DNA of 64,000 nucleotides from Streblospio benedicti (lineage: Eukaryota > Annelida > Polychaeta > Spionida > Spionidae), in the NCBI GenBank assembly GCA_019095985.1, contig CM032661.1, positions 34,188,252 to 34,252,251 of the forward strand, in the 5' to 3' direction. The position numbers were made by a program, and so were the translations under genes. The notes below the pieces were generated by a model. It was not told the origin of the DNA. It ran no database searches and saw nothing but the letters and a program-made list of their open reading frames with translations. Shown here piece by piece: positions 13,317-25,580 of this stretch; the stretch's first letter is position 1, and the number at the start of each line of letters is the position of its first letter.

Positions 13317-14310
13317 CTGTAAAAAGCAGTCAACATTTTTTATGGATTAGGTTCTCGATTCTCCCATTTCCAACCTATGTTGCTCCACTCTACCATATCA
13401 TTTCGTTTCCACAAAAAATGTCACATTCATTATGGCTTCATTCAAATATTCGCATGTACTATTATACATGTACTATATATGGTATGTTTGTCTGACATTA
13501 GTTCAATTGCCCTACATCCGTCCTCAAGCTACACTCCTAAATGCACCTAGAATTGCTTTGTGAACTTGAACTTGGGTATATGACATAAGTTATAGCATGG
13601 ATGTCACATTTAACACTCCTATAATTACTTTGTGCTTTATGAATCATAAAATCTAGCGTTGTGATGACACTGTTTGAAAGTTAATTTACTCAAAGGCCTA
13701 AAATTACGCATCATAAGAAAACTAATTGAGTAGTAGAAATGCCGCATGGAAACATAATAAATTAATTACCCTCCTAGCTGGCTATATAAGTACAATAATT
13801 ACACATAGTAGTAAAACTGTAATTGATACAGCTTCATGATAATAGAGGAGCTACATGACATTGGTATCATTTTCACGATGAATTATCAGATTTTGAGTAA
13901 ATGTGCTGTTGTGATCGGCGTGGTTAACATTTAATAGTTAAATGATGTATGATCTATTACATTGACTAATATTTACCTATGAACTGTAATTTGATATAAA
14001 GGATGTTAGGCAATAGTGTTGAATAACACTCAAGCACTTATCCCTAATGGTGTGATTGGGGTACAAATATGAGGAAACTCTTCAAATGTGGTCTCATTGA
14101 TGGTTGGTGTGATTGGACAAGGACAGTTAACGTTTATGCTATAATAAATCACCTGGAGACAGACATTTGACTTCGCAGAAAACACCTGAGATCATGTCTT
14201 CATGCTATTGGGATGCCTACAGTGAAGAATTTGTTTCCGCATAGAGTATACTGCAAACAAAAATTGACATAGTCGACAGATACCAGCACAGAAGACTTCT
14301 ATAGGAAACT
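13317..14310. other. Spacer between divergent transporter and receptor genes
   Basis: It should hold the missing 5' exon of the transporter and the promoters of both genes. A possible minus-strand donor is visible at about 13977-13978 (CATAG|GTAAAT), but no ATG-bearing exon can be tied to it. No repeat is obvious. Confidence 0.4.
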
Positions 14311-17300
14311 ATGAAGACGTTAATTCTTTTTATGTGTTACTTGATGCAGAACATTGAAGGTAATATGGTTATATTCTTTAATGTAGTTGTCATCATAAAA
14401 AGTTTTTTATTAAGAAAAAATAAATGATTCAATAGATAATTAGATTTTGTTTTCATTGATGGAAGGGGCAATGTACAGAATCACGGTTATGAATACATTT
14501 GGAAGATCATTATCATTGAAGCAAATGTCTGAGGAAAAGCTGGTTGAAATAAAAATACATGTAACCCCCGAAACGATCTAGATGATCAAGGCGTCACAAG
14601 AACAAGACACAAAATCATAGAATGGTAAACACTAAAATCAAATAAAGTAAAATATGAATAATCATTCAAGGCCTCACGCCCATTTTCATCTGTTCTAGGT
14701 TCAAGAGTCATTGATTTGAACGAGTACAAGAACATATGTCCCCTAGCGAGCTGTAAGGGCATATGCCACTCAAGTTGGAAGAGCGCACCCGCCGGCTTCT
14801 GCCACTGTGATTCGTGGTGCACCAACTTCGCAGATTGCTGTCTAGACTTCATGGCGACATGCGCAGACAACGCGACGTCAGCGGGAAGCTCTAATCCCCC
14901 AGACGACGCCCACGTGCCACAGTGCACCAATGTGACCCACTTTACACGTGAGCGCAAAGACTTTGAAATAAGGATGGTGCGCACGTGCAGCAGAGCGATA
15001 ACTCCAGATACTGATGTAGTATCTAAATGCGAGAATGTTACCGCAGTAGCAGTATCACCTCTATCCATTGAGCAGCATATTCTGGTGTTTTCAAACGTAA
15101 CTATGTTGCTTTACAGAAACAAGTTCTGTGCATTGTGTAACGGTTTGCAAGATAACACGAGGATTATTCCACTAACTCCCCACTTCGAATGTGGGTCAGA
15201 GAAGACATCACAGATAGCCGGGTCTCTCAAGTCGCAGTCTGAAATAAACTGGTTCCTCACAACACATTGCTCTCTTGGTTTTGACTTGGCAGAAGTTGAA
15301 GACTTGCATGGGTTGAGTGTGGACAGAATGGTTTGCAACTTGATAGACCAATGTCCTCCCGGCACGGAGTTAACTACATCAAAAGCGTGCTCCAGCTACA
15401 ATGAACTAATCGTGATAGACAGAATCAAATATCGAAATGGCATATGCGCCCTTTGTCATGGGGTCGACATCCTCAAACTAGACAACTCTAATTGGTACTG
15501 CTTGATTCCCCCGCCTCAGTCTGGTGATACAATTGTTCTGCCAATGTTCCAGATGCTTCTGGATTTCTCTGGAGATAAGATGCAGGTCCTAGCGACTACT
15601 TACAAAGGACAAGAGCCGGTATGCAACAAGGGTCAGATGCTAGACGTGCCTCACAACCAATGTGTAGAGCCTACTTGCACAGGCGTAGGCACCTATCTTT
15701 TAAATGGAGAGTGTTTGCATGATATGGGAATGCCGTACATCAAAGACGTTGATCACAGCACGGTTGTAGTTTTTGTCGTCTTTAAGAGTGAACTTGACAA
15801 GATGCCAGCTTTTATTTTGATGCGGTTAATCAGTAATATGCAAAAACTACTCGACGTAGCAATGGATGACGATATTGCTGCCAATGAACATTTCAATATA
15901 TATTTCAAAGATCTATACCCCGCAGAATGTACAGAAGCCAATTGCTACGCCTTCACAGTAAAAAACAACATCAATTTACAGACGTTCATGTGGAATCTCA
16001 ATAACAAGAAGAGAAGTCCTATTTTGTCGACGAAGCACAAAATACGCAATGTTTATTTTAGTATGGCATTGAGTAACATTTCGGCAGAAATGCAATGCTC
16101 AAATGGCCGCCAAATAGACTGGACAGAGAACGTGACTTTACTAGCTGACAACCTTCTGCAATATACATCATTATCAGAAGCAACAGTAACCGTTGGTGAT
16201 CTCATGGTCTCGCACAGTTTGGACAACTCAATATTGCAAACCGTCACTTCTTTTGGTGATGGAGTCTCACTGAGAAGACGCTTCCGACTGGCATACTGCA
16301 AGATAGAAGCACTGGCCTGCCCCTATGCTGTACTGAATGGAAATTTCAGTACATTCGATTCGGTTGACGGAAATGATGGAAATGCCACTCTCTATTGGGA
16401 AGAAAAGAAGACAAATCTGACCCTGCCACATGGCGGCTTTCTCATCAAACAGAACCTCCTATTGTATTGCAGCAAGTATCATGACCTATTCTACAATCAT
16501 GCCACTAGAATGCTGAATATCCACGACTCAATCCAGCAATACCTGGGAGTAGGTGGCGTTACCTTGTCCATTGTTTGTTTGTTCATAACTGTGGCTGGTT
16601 ATTGCTCTAGCAAACAGGGATTCACCCTTCCTATCTACGTCATGGTCAATCTAGGTGTGGCACTCATGGCAGCTCAGATCTTCTTTCTCAGTTCACGTTC
16701 TTTTGTCAACAACAACTTCCTTTGCAAGCTGATCGCTGCTCTTCAACATTTCTTCTGGCTCTCCGCTTTCTTCTGGATGAACGTCTATTCGGTCTCACTC
16801 ACATACATTTTCACAAGAATAGTGGACTTGAAAGGCTTGTCAAACGGTTGGAATCTTGGTATGTGCTCAGGCTATGCATGGGGACTTCCCTTCGTAATAT
16901 GCCTGGTATGTAGCCTTCTGGATGCCTTCACAGAAGACCTATTCATCTATGGCTGGGACTCGGTAAGATCTACCCTGTGCTGGATTCAGCCAAATATGGC
17001 TTTGTTTGTGAGTCTAGCCGTGCCACTAGCACTGGTCATGCTGGTCAATGGCATATGCCTGGCAATAGTCGTCTGGGTCATGGTAAGGCCACGCCAAGTT
17101 CAAAAAGGTAGGAATTCCGTTCTCATCAGTTTTAAGCTGTCTGCTGTGATGGGTTTCTCTTGGATGTTTGGCTTGCTTGCAAACATTGACGGTTTATGGT
17201 TTTTATCCTATGGCTTCGTTGTGCTGTCTTCACTACAGGGTGTCATGATCTTGCTAATATTCGCTAGAAAGATGTATCAGCGATATAAGGATGGGGAGCA

Positions 17301-17319
17301 ATCAAAGTCAACAACTTGA
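14311..17319 (+). CDS. Somatomedin-B domain, seven-transmembrane (secretin/Methuselah-like) receptor, two exons
   Basis: Exon 1, 14311-14359, encodes MKTLILFMCYLMQNIEG, a signal peptide; the donor GTAATA follows. Exon 2, 14699-17319, starts after TTCTAG and keeps phase, giving 889 residues. Residues ~30-65 have the eight-cysteine spacing of a somatomedin-B domain (CKGICHSSWK, FCHCDSWC, ADCCLDF). A long extracellular region rich in Cys and N-glycosylation sites follows. Seven helices occupy about 626-875, with family-B features: LCKLIAALQHFFWLSAFFWM in TM3, a conserved Cys in STLCWIQPNM, and SLQGVMILLIF in TM7. No GPS cleavage motif is seen before TM1, so it resembles Methuselah-like receptors more than classical adhesion GPCRs. 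It acts at the cell surface; the ligand is unknown. An upstream TTG in the big exon is not the start; the signal-peptide exon decides it. Confidence 0.88.
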
Positions 17320-19868
17320 ATTGGAACCCTGCCACGAGTAAAGTCAAGCAAATCAAGATGATGATGCCATTACTAAAATTTGAGATGAGGGAACATTTAA
17401 AAAAAAAGCTTTGACTGGGATTTAGATACAGAATGCTGATTATAATGTTTAAAGGTGCATAACCAACTCTGGTGGAGATGGATGGAAAATTAAAGAAGCC
17501 AGGTGGTAGAAAGTGTTGATTACTGTTCATGTATATGGTAGTATGTTGACCACGTAGCATAGTTACACCCATATGAACAATTAGAAACGTATTGGTATTG
17601 TAAAGCAAACTCATGGAATATGATAGGGGTGTATGTGCTGGAAGAATTCCACGATAATTGTAAAGGTGTAAACATGCAGAGAAGTTGCAAAGCTCCCCAG
17701 AGTTTCATTTGTGGTGGGGAGAACCTAACTTGTAGTGCAATAAGAATTATATACATTGTAGGTGTATACTATTAAGTTTCATAAATGTACAGGCGAGTGA
17801 TTTGATAAAAATTTAATATGATGTTTTTAGAATTTATTGTATTGTATGTCTGTATCTGAGACGTGTATTCGATTTATTATCTTCAGTGTTTACCCGTAAT
17901 ACGTTCACATATGCAACAACGTATAAGTTATATTCAGTGTATCAGTGTGTACCGTAAATAGTATCTTAGAATTATGACTATTTATTTCCAACGTATTCGT
18001 ATGTATAACACTGTGTTTTCATCGTCTGTTTTGACGGCTTGACCACTCACACTGCCATAAAGTCCTTGTTCATACCTGCGTATATAGTGGTGAGATATGA
18101 CGATGCTGTGTTTTATTCTTATGTATATATCACAACTATTCGTCATGTATTTTAAACGCGTATTTGTATTTGGATTCACGTTATTAGATATATGTACTAT
18201 ATACATAGCTAAAAAATGAAACATCAGTTTTTTTTTGCTACATCACACGTTTGAAACTATGAAAACAATGACTACAAGCTTCAATAATCACCCAATACTC
18301 TATGGCGTAATTTCCCAGTCAAAATACAATAGTACACATATCATACTTTGCAGACTCTGTACCATACGTTACACAAGCTATATCAGAGATCACCACCGCC
18401 ATCGTACTTCTTACCTTATCATACTGCCTGTGCGCTATCATACTTATATATCATACTTTTCACTCGACACTGAGGACGTATCAGTTCCATTTTCCCGTGA
18501 TTTGTGGTCACTTTATATTATATATTTAAAACCGTCACAAACATGTTGGTGAAAGTGGTCCCTGGCCGGCAGCCGTTTCTCACCTCAAAATCCACAGTTC
18601 AACCCCCTCCCCCCTTTACCCCCCACCCCCCACCGTAATCGGCTTCGCAAAATCAACCCCCACTATTTGTGTTTGTCCGTTTAGCACTGTTTGCCAGCTT
18701 GAATCTGATGTCAAGGTCAAAACAGTCCACAAATATATGGGCAAAATGGGCGCTCAGGTTGTATCGAAAACTTGTTTGAAAAAAAAGGTCTTGTCCCCTG
18801 CTGAATATGAAAAAAGAGATGTTGACCTCTAATAAAAAAAGTCCACGTCCCCTCCCACACATGATTATTTTACCGATTACGAGGTGGGAACAGCTGAAAA
18901 GTACATGTCCCATGACAGACGTTCCGGCCCCCTACTTTGCACCTTGAAAAACAACCCCCCTACCAAATTTTCCGGTCCCCATTCCTGGATATTTATATTA
19001 GTAATAATATCCCAAATTGTTAAAACACAAATGGTTCCTGTTTACACAGTCATCTGGAAATATTTCATTCAGTATTCATATCGTTATAATATATCTAAAG
19101 AAAAATCGAAGGCTTGTTTGTGGCATGATTCAATTACATCACTCGATATTGATGATGACTATATTTATGGAGTTTGGTAAGTAAAACATAATTGATTCAA
19201 TGGTCAAAAGTAATTTGTACATAATTAACTAGTTTGAAAATAATTCATTTGCAATAATTCATTGCAATTTAAATGTAGAACATTTCAATGCAATTTAAAT
19301 GTCTCTGTTTCTGTGTGATAATTGGCCAACCTTCACGCCGACGATGAAGTGTCGAAGTGATAAGGTCATGATGCTATTGATACGAAGTCATAATATTGTC
19401 AGTATCAAACCATGTTTCTGTCTTATTTGCAGTCATGCTCCTTTACAATACAATATACACACTGTCGTTTCACTACATAAGCCTCGGAAATTTGGACAAT
19501 GTTCTTACATAACACATGTATGCGTTGCGTAATTTGCTTTTGAAGTAACATATACTGTATGTTAAAATCTAAAATAACTACACATATACACCCTTAAAGT
19601 TGCTTGACATATTGTTATAATGTTGTCATATTCTATTCATGCTTTTTAGATTCATAATTAACTAGTTGGAGACCCGTGTTTTCAATAAGTCAATCCTATA
19701 ACTTACACCTTTCAAAACATAATACGTAAACCAACTAAACAAATAGAACATCAACAAACGGAATTAATGAATTATCCAAAAGCAGTGTATACACTGATAT
19801 ACATTTAAACATTCACTGAAATATGTCCCTATACATATGTATGTGGATAATCAGTTCATCTTCAATAT
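17320..19868. other. Intergenic: receptor 3' UTR side, repeats, no further gene
   Basis: It holds the inverted copy of the ~95-bp repeat (18010-18106) and, at about 18590-18990, a stretch of repeated C-runs and CCCC/GTCC motifs like those seen at 34660-35060. I find no supportable exon. Confidence 0.55.
18010..18106 (-). repeat. Interspersed ~95-bp repeat, copy B (inverted relative to copy A at 9632)
   Basis: Reverse-complementing this stretch gives GCATCGTCATATCTCAC, GGTATGAACAAGGACTT and GTGTGAGTGGTCAAGCCGT in the same order as copy A, with a few small differences. Confidence 0.7.
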
Positions 19869-20774
19869 TCACAACTCTTCGTGAATGACATCTGTGGCTG
19901 CACTTCCAATCCATAACTCATATTTATCCAGAATTTCCTGCTGTGAAAGTTTGCCATCACCATCCATATCAGTTTCTTTTATCAAATGTTTAGCTTCTAT
20001 TTCTCCTGACTCCAAGTAATCAGACTTAATCAAAGCAACAGCCTCCTCCTTGTTCACTACCCCATCTTTATCTTTATCAGCCCTTTGAAAGTCCTCGGTT
20101 GCCACCGCAACATCGTCGGATTGATCACCATCATCACCAAGGTTATAATCAGCCAGATGCTCTGCAAGGTCAAGAACTCCATTCTTATTTCTGTCTTCCC
20201 TCGTGAATTGCTGATCCACTTCCAAACTGTGCATATGTTTATAATTGACCGGGAAAAGAAATGCACGGTGTTCAGCTTTTTCTAGAACCTTGTCACCATT
20301 GACGTCTGCAGCATTGAATCTAGCTTGGTCATTCTTTATACTTGTCAATGTACCACTATCTTCTGGCATGGTTTGGACATCCTTCTCCGCCACCTTGTAG
20401 TTAGATAGAAGATATTCTCTCCAAGTGAGATTCCCATCTTGATTGGCATCGTCATGGTCGAAATCTTCATCGGCTGCTATCTCATCTTGTCGTGCGAATG
20501 ACTTTTCAATCCACGATGTCAACTCATCTGAATCGACGAGTGTATCATTATTAAGATCCATTTCAAAGGTCAAGGCTTTCAATTTGCGCTGTGCGTCTTC
20601 TGGCTTAAGCTTTGTGTACTCTTTGGCATCCTTCTGGGAACCCCAAATGGCTTCATGATCAAAGTCAGAGTCATGGTGTTCAGCTTTCTGGTGGCGATCA
20701 AATTTTTGCCTGTGTATATCCTTAGAAAGCACGATCGGAATGCACGTTAGTATAAAAAGCATGTATAATTTCAT
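19869..20774 (-). CDS. CREC-family (reticulocalbin/calumenin-like) six-EF-hand secretory-pathway protein, intronless
   Basis: ATG at 20774-20772 opens MKLYMLFILTCIPIVLS, a signal peptide, and the frame ends HEEL-stop at 19869, 301 residues, close to the 315-330 usual for the family. Six EF-hand loops are visible in order: DLNNDTLVDSDE, DANQDGNLTWRE, DVNGDKVLEKAE, DRNKNGVLDLAE, DKDKDGVVNKEE and DMDGDGKLSQQE. HEEL resembles the HDEL/HDEF tails that keep reticulocalbins and calumenin in the ER/early secretory pathway, where they bind calcium at low affinity. A GTG five codons upstream is open but less likely as start. Vertebrate CREC genes have several introns; this one has none, which suggests a retrocopy that stayed intact. 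No disabling change is seen. Confidence 0.9.
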   Translation of the reverse strand: MKLYMLFILTCIPIVLSKDIHRQKFDRHQKAEHHDSDFDHEAIWGSQKDAKEYTKLKPEDAQRKLKALTFEMDLNNDTLVDSDELTSWIEKSFARQDEIAADEDFDHDDANQDGNLTWREYLLSNYKVAEKDVQTMPEDSGTLTSIKNDQARFNAADVNGDKVLEKAEHRAFLFPVNYKHMHSLEVDQQFTREDRNKNGVLDLAEHLADYNLGDDGDQSDDVAVATEDFQRADKDKDGVVNKEEAVALIKSDYLESGEIEAKHLIKETDMDGDGKLSQQEILDKYELWIGSAATDVIHEEL

Positions 20775-21686
20775 TGTGTAGTTCTTCACTTCACTGGGAA
20801 ATGCACTATTCTAATATCAATGGTTTGGCAGGGGAAAGAACAGGACGAATATTGTTATGACAAAAACATTTATGGGTCTCGTAAAACTGTAAACTGTAAC
20901 AGGTGTTCTTTTACAGTATCATGCCATACCATGTACACGTACTCATTAAGATATGTTGGAATGGATAATAATTTTTGCTTTGTTTGCAAATCATCAATTT
21001 CAAACAATTTGTTGGGATGGACGCTAATTTTTATTTTGTTTGTAAATCGTTCACTTAAAAAAATACAAAAAATATTTCTAGTGTTTGTTTTCTTCTTTTC
21101 AAAGCTGGGATGGAATGAAACTACGTAATACACGAATCAGGTTTCTTGGACACAAATCAATCAAATACATTATAGCTGTTTGAAACAACTAAATATATGC
21201 CACAAAACAACTGCATACAGTGTATGTCACGTGCATCATTGATTTGTTTTATATAATTATTCGGATTAGTTCGGGCACTGTCGTGATATTTCCGGCTCAA
21301 GGAACAACGAAAGCGAGGCTGCAAAGTGCCTACGATATTCAGACGTCCATTTAACCGAATATTCTGTATTTAAACTATTGAAACAAATGTCACAAATACC
21401 TTAAATGACCATCTTGAACACACACTGAAATTGCAAAAGTGCCACAATTGAACACATGACTGTGATGGGCGTGTAGGCAATGTTCCAAGTTTGAGTGTTT
21501 TCTTCAAGGCAAACAATGTCAAAATGGGACCGAAAATGTTCATGTGGAAGACACATTTTAATTGGCAATGTGCCCAAAATAAAGTCAGTGTTGCCTCACA
21601 CGTCATAGTTGTGCAACGTTTGTACGAAATCGGTTCATCAGTGAACACTGTAGCTTGTCCCGAGATATTCATAGAGTGTAATACTT

Positions 21687-22037
<351 letters not shown>

Positions 22038-23067
22038 TGTTAAGCACTACCGGAACAGGTAATTTTGCACACACACTAGGATACATACTTAGATATACAG
22101 TGTATATATAGAAACTAAAGCAATGCTTTGCTTCAGTTGAAGGGATGGAGCAAATACATATAAAAAACATGCCAACGTTGACTGATGCCAATCCCCACCC
22201 ACCTCCAGTGGTGCTGCCACTGCGTGTTCGTCACGTTTATTTCCAAGTAGACTTTGAGACATCTTCTTAAAGCATTGTTACTTGTTCACATTATGTCCAA
22301 TGATAAAAGGCTGTATGCTTATTTTTGCCACAAACTGTAAAGTAAGATTTATCCATGAAAAATGCTACCCTCGATATAGGTCCACCTGTCAAGTTAAAAA
22401 CATGTTCACTTAACAAAAATGTTCATATTAAGTGTTAAACATGGGCGCGTGCAGGTCACTGCAACTTGAGACAGAAGCTTTTTAATTGCTTAAGACTTAA
22501 TATAGATGACACGGTATTATCCATCCAACAATATAGTGCATTTCCTTTCACTAATGGAGTCATCATATGAATGATGTCATTGATATCTTCTTCTGCCTTT
22601 AATGCAGCTCAGTTCAAATTACAAGTAAACCACTATAATATGCATGCTTATAAGTACTACATCCCACGCGTTCTCCATAAGAAACACAGATGATTGTTTG
22701 AGTACACATGACATGACTGATTTTTACTCAACATGATGATGTGACCTATCCAGTTCAACATTTTCCTTCGGCTTGTAAGCCAGGTTCAAACAACTGTATC
22801 TATTTAAAAGTACAATGACACTTATAACTCGGACCGTTCCTACCAATTAAATCTATGTAGCCATTTTACTTTGTTATACTGAGTTAAAATTAAGTCTCCA
22901 ATCTCCAACACTTTAATAACGATGCAAAATGCTGTCGGTAATATACTGGTTGGGTCACTTCAATCATTATATATAATGCAATGTTTTGACGTGACAGTTA
23001 TGAACTTATAAAACCATCCTCTAACAAATCATGTTGCGCGTGTCAAATATGAGCATCATGCACGCTA

Positions 23068-23240
23068 CAGTAGGACTTCGATCTCTATAAGGACCTTGGA
23101 GCGGCTGAACTCAAGCGGTCTTATTGGAAAAGTGGCCTCTTTATAGAGGTTCGCACTACAAGTAGTCTCAATGATGATTGGTGACTGAAAATGCGGTCTT
23201 TTTAGAGAGGTTGTCTTTTAATAGAGATTTATTGTTAATT
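23068..23240. mobile_element. Degenerate MITE of the CAGTAGAACCTC family
   Basis: It begins TA-CAGTAGGACTTCGATCTC and contains GGTCTTATTGG, GGCCTCTTTATAGAGG and, at its right side, GGTTGTCTTTTAATAGAG. The internal layout follows the better copies at 25327 and 27867. Confidence 0.5.
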
Positions 23241-24317
23241 GAAGGTTGCACTGAATTTGGACGTGTAAATGGTCTGCTATTGTCAAATGATGGGCGATGT
23301 GGTTGTTGCGAGCATTAACATTTATGGCCAATTGTTTGCTATTGTATCATGACAGGCTTCGACGCGTTAGATAAAGCATGATTCACCGTCACAGTTGTTA
23401 ATTTACACATGCTTTTGTTTTGTTGCCTTGTGTACGAGATGAGATGGACATGTCAAACACGCAATCAATTAGTTCGTCGTGACCTGTGTGTCGTAAAGCC
23501 CCAGTCAGACACTTACGAATGTCATTCACCGACAATTGCAGAATATGTTAAAGAGGGTGCTGTCTTAGTCACAATACGATTGTGATGAGATAATTCATGA
23601 CCTTCAGGAAGGAAAATGAACTAAATATTTCTTTGCGACACCACCATAAAAATGGCCGTTGTGTGTTCCGGGCCTTGGGATTCTAGACTAACGTACATGA
23701 CTTTAAATATTTAAAGGTCGTTTTCAAGTAGCATTTATCGTATGCCATGTGTGGAAAGTACTGTTCGTGTAGAATTTTGAGTGAAGATTATGAATCTGTA
23801 ATCGGATTTTAGTTGGTATGGAAATTGACGAAAGTTTGGGCAAACGATCGGTCTTTATCAAAATTGTAGACGACCAGGGACTGTAGTCTACTGGAGCAAA
23901 TTTGCGAACTTCATTATTTTATGAAGAATGCACGCCTCAAATAGATATATTTACGTTATTTTCCAACGTTTGTCAGCGTGATAGCCACCAATGTTGTGTG
24001 AAATACAAATGTATTATCAAAAGCAATACATGCGACCAGCTGCATGCGACTGTAAATGGCTTTATAAGACATAGCGGAAGCAAGCATGAACGTTTTTGTC
24101 TCAAAAGTAAAAAAAAAAAAAGAAAAAAGAAAAGGCGTGTGCTCAGATCTTTTGTGCAATTTGGACAAAAGAATATACTAATTAACACCGACTACAGCGA
24201 AACAACTTTAATGACGGTGTAGCCTTATATTGAGATTGATATTGATATTAATACGACACTACTTTTGGTTACAAATCTGCATAAACATATTACAAAATGC
24301 CTACCACAAAAAGACAA

Positions 24318-24387
24318 CCTTTCTATAAAGAGTACTTGCGGTACTTACGCCTGGCTACAAGTGGTCTCAATAGAGAGATTTTACTGA
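24318..24387. mobile_element. Partial MITE, right-end fragment
   Basis: GGTCTCAATAGAGAGATTTTACTG closely follows the family's right end. Only about 70 bases are recognisable. Confidence 0.4.
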
Positions 24388-24453
24388 ATCGTGAAAGCCT
24401 TGTATAACAGTGCACAATCATAACGTCAATAAAGTGGCATCGCAGTACACTAA

Positions 24454-24612
24454 CAGTATAACCTGTCTATTAAGACCACCGTTCTAAAGTGACCAGTATA
24501 GAGAGGGTTTAGGGTCTCTTTATAAAAGCTGGGATCCGAATGAAATGGTCGTTTCACAGATTGTGATGTTTTAATCTAGAGGTGGTTTAAATAGCTGATG
24601 CTTCTATTATAT
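24454..24612. mobile_element. Degenerate MITE of the CAGTAGAACCTC family
   Basis: The left end reads CAGTATAACCTGTCTATTAA followed by GACCACC; internal GTATAGAGAGGG and a decayed right end (TAGAGGTGGTTTAAAT) are visible. Confidence 0.5.
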
Positions 24613-25263
24613 AGCATAACATGACGAGGATGCTGAACAAGATGTTATATCAATTGTATCAATGGTATGGGTACAACACACTAATATTGTATCATTCATC
24701 TTTATTTGCAAATATAGCTGCCAAAATGGGAGTATCAAGCAAGGAGCGATCGCAATGAATCATCGCCATCTTTGTGAAAAACAACTGTTTCTATAACAAG
24801 AGAAACACTAATGTATAAAATCATTCAAAATAAATGTGATAATACAATGAACACTAAGAATCCAGTTTGGTTAACAGCTATTTGATTTAAATTTAACACT
24901 ATCCTTAAATTCCAATATACATGTGTTCAAGCATATTCACAATATGAGGTACTTCAGTCACGTTAAGCCTAAGTCTGACACTCATGAATTATAATCCCTA
25001 ACAATTTACAATAGGAAAAGCTACAACACATATAGCACATACAGCACTGATCAATCCCATATATTCCAAATGTGTCAACTAACAATGGCTAAAATATCAC
25101 AGCTCTTTAAGCTTCAATTATCATCTATGTCAGACACTAGCATTTTATTATTGCACATGCAAATTACAATATCTGTTATTACTATTTAATTGGCCAAATT
25201 GCAAACCTTATCTGCCTAACCACGGCGAACTAGAGGTAACAAGCCTTCCCCTTCATAATGCAT

Positions 25264-25269
25264 TTTATT
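25264..25269 (-). terminator. HAAO: Probable AATAAA polyadenylation signal of HAAO
   Basis: It lies about 310 bases beyond the HAAO stop codon on the minus strand. No nearer canonical hexamer is visible, so the 3' UTR would include the MITE at 25327-25504. Confidence 0.45.
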
Positions 25270-25326
25270 ACAATAGCACAGGACATGATTAGCGCAATAT
25301 TATGTTATCAGAAATAATTACATGTA

Positions 25327-25504
25327 CAGTAGAACCTCAAATTAAGATCATCTCTGTACTGAGGCCACCCCTATAATATAACCACTGTTCACGGTTCAAA
25401 ATCTTCATGAAGCTACCAGAAGGAGCCTCTGAATAGAGACCACCTCTCTATTGAGACCACATAACACAGGGCCCAAACGTAGTCCTATTAGTGAGGTTCT
25501 ACTG
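25327..25504. mobile_element. Intact 178-bp MITE with TA target duplication (pogo/Tigger-like ends)
   Basis: The ends are CAGTAGAACCTC and GAGGTTCTACTG, perfect 12-bp inverted repeats, flanked by TA on both sides (25325-25326 and 25505-25506). There is no coding frame. TA target choice and CAGT ends fit the pogo/Tigger branch of Tc1/mariner elements. It starts 77 bases past the HAAO stop codon. Confidence 0.85.
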
Positions 25505-25580
25505 TATCATCGTCAAGTTAGGTCATGATGAAAACACTACAAGCTAAACGGAATTTGGGTCTCTGTAAGAGGGGCAGTTT

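Noticed and set aside
23902-24222. 106-codon plus frame as a gene
   Set aside because: Its middle is a poly-A-derived Lys/Arg run and there is no domain or splice support.
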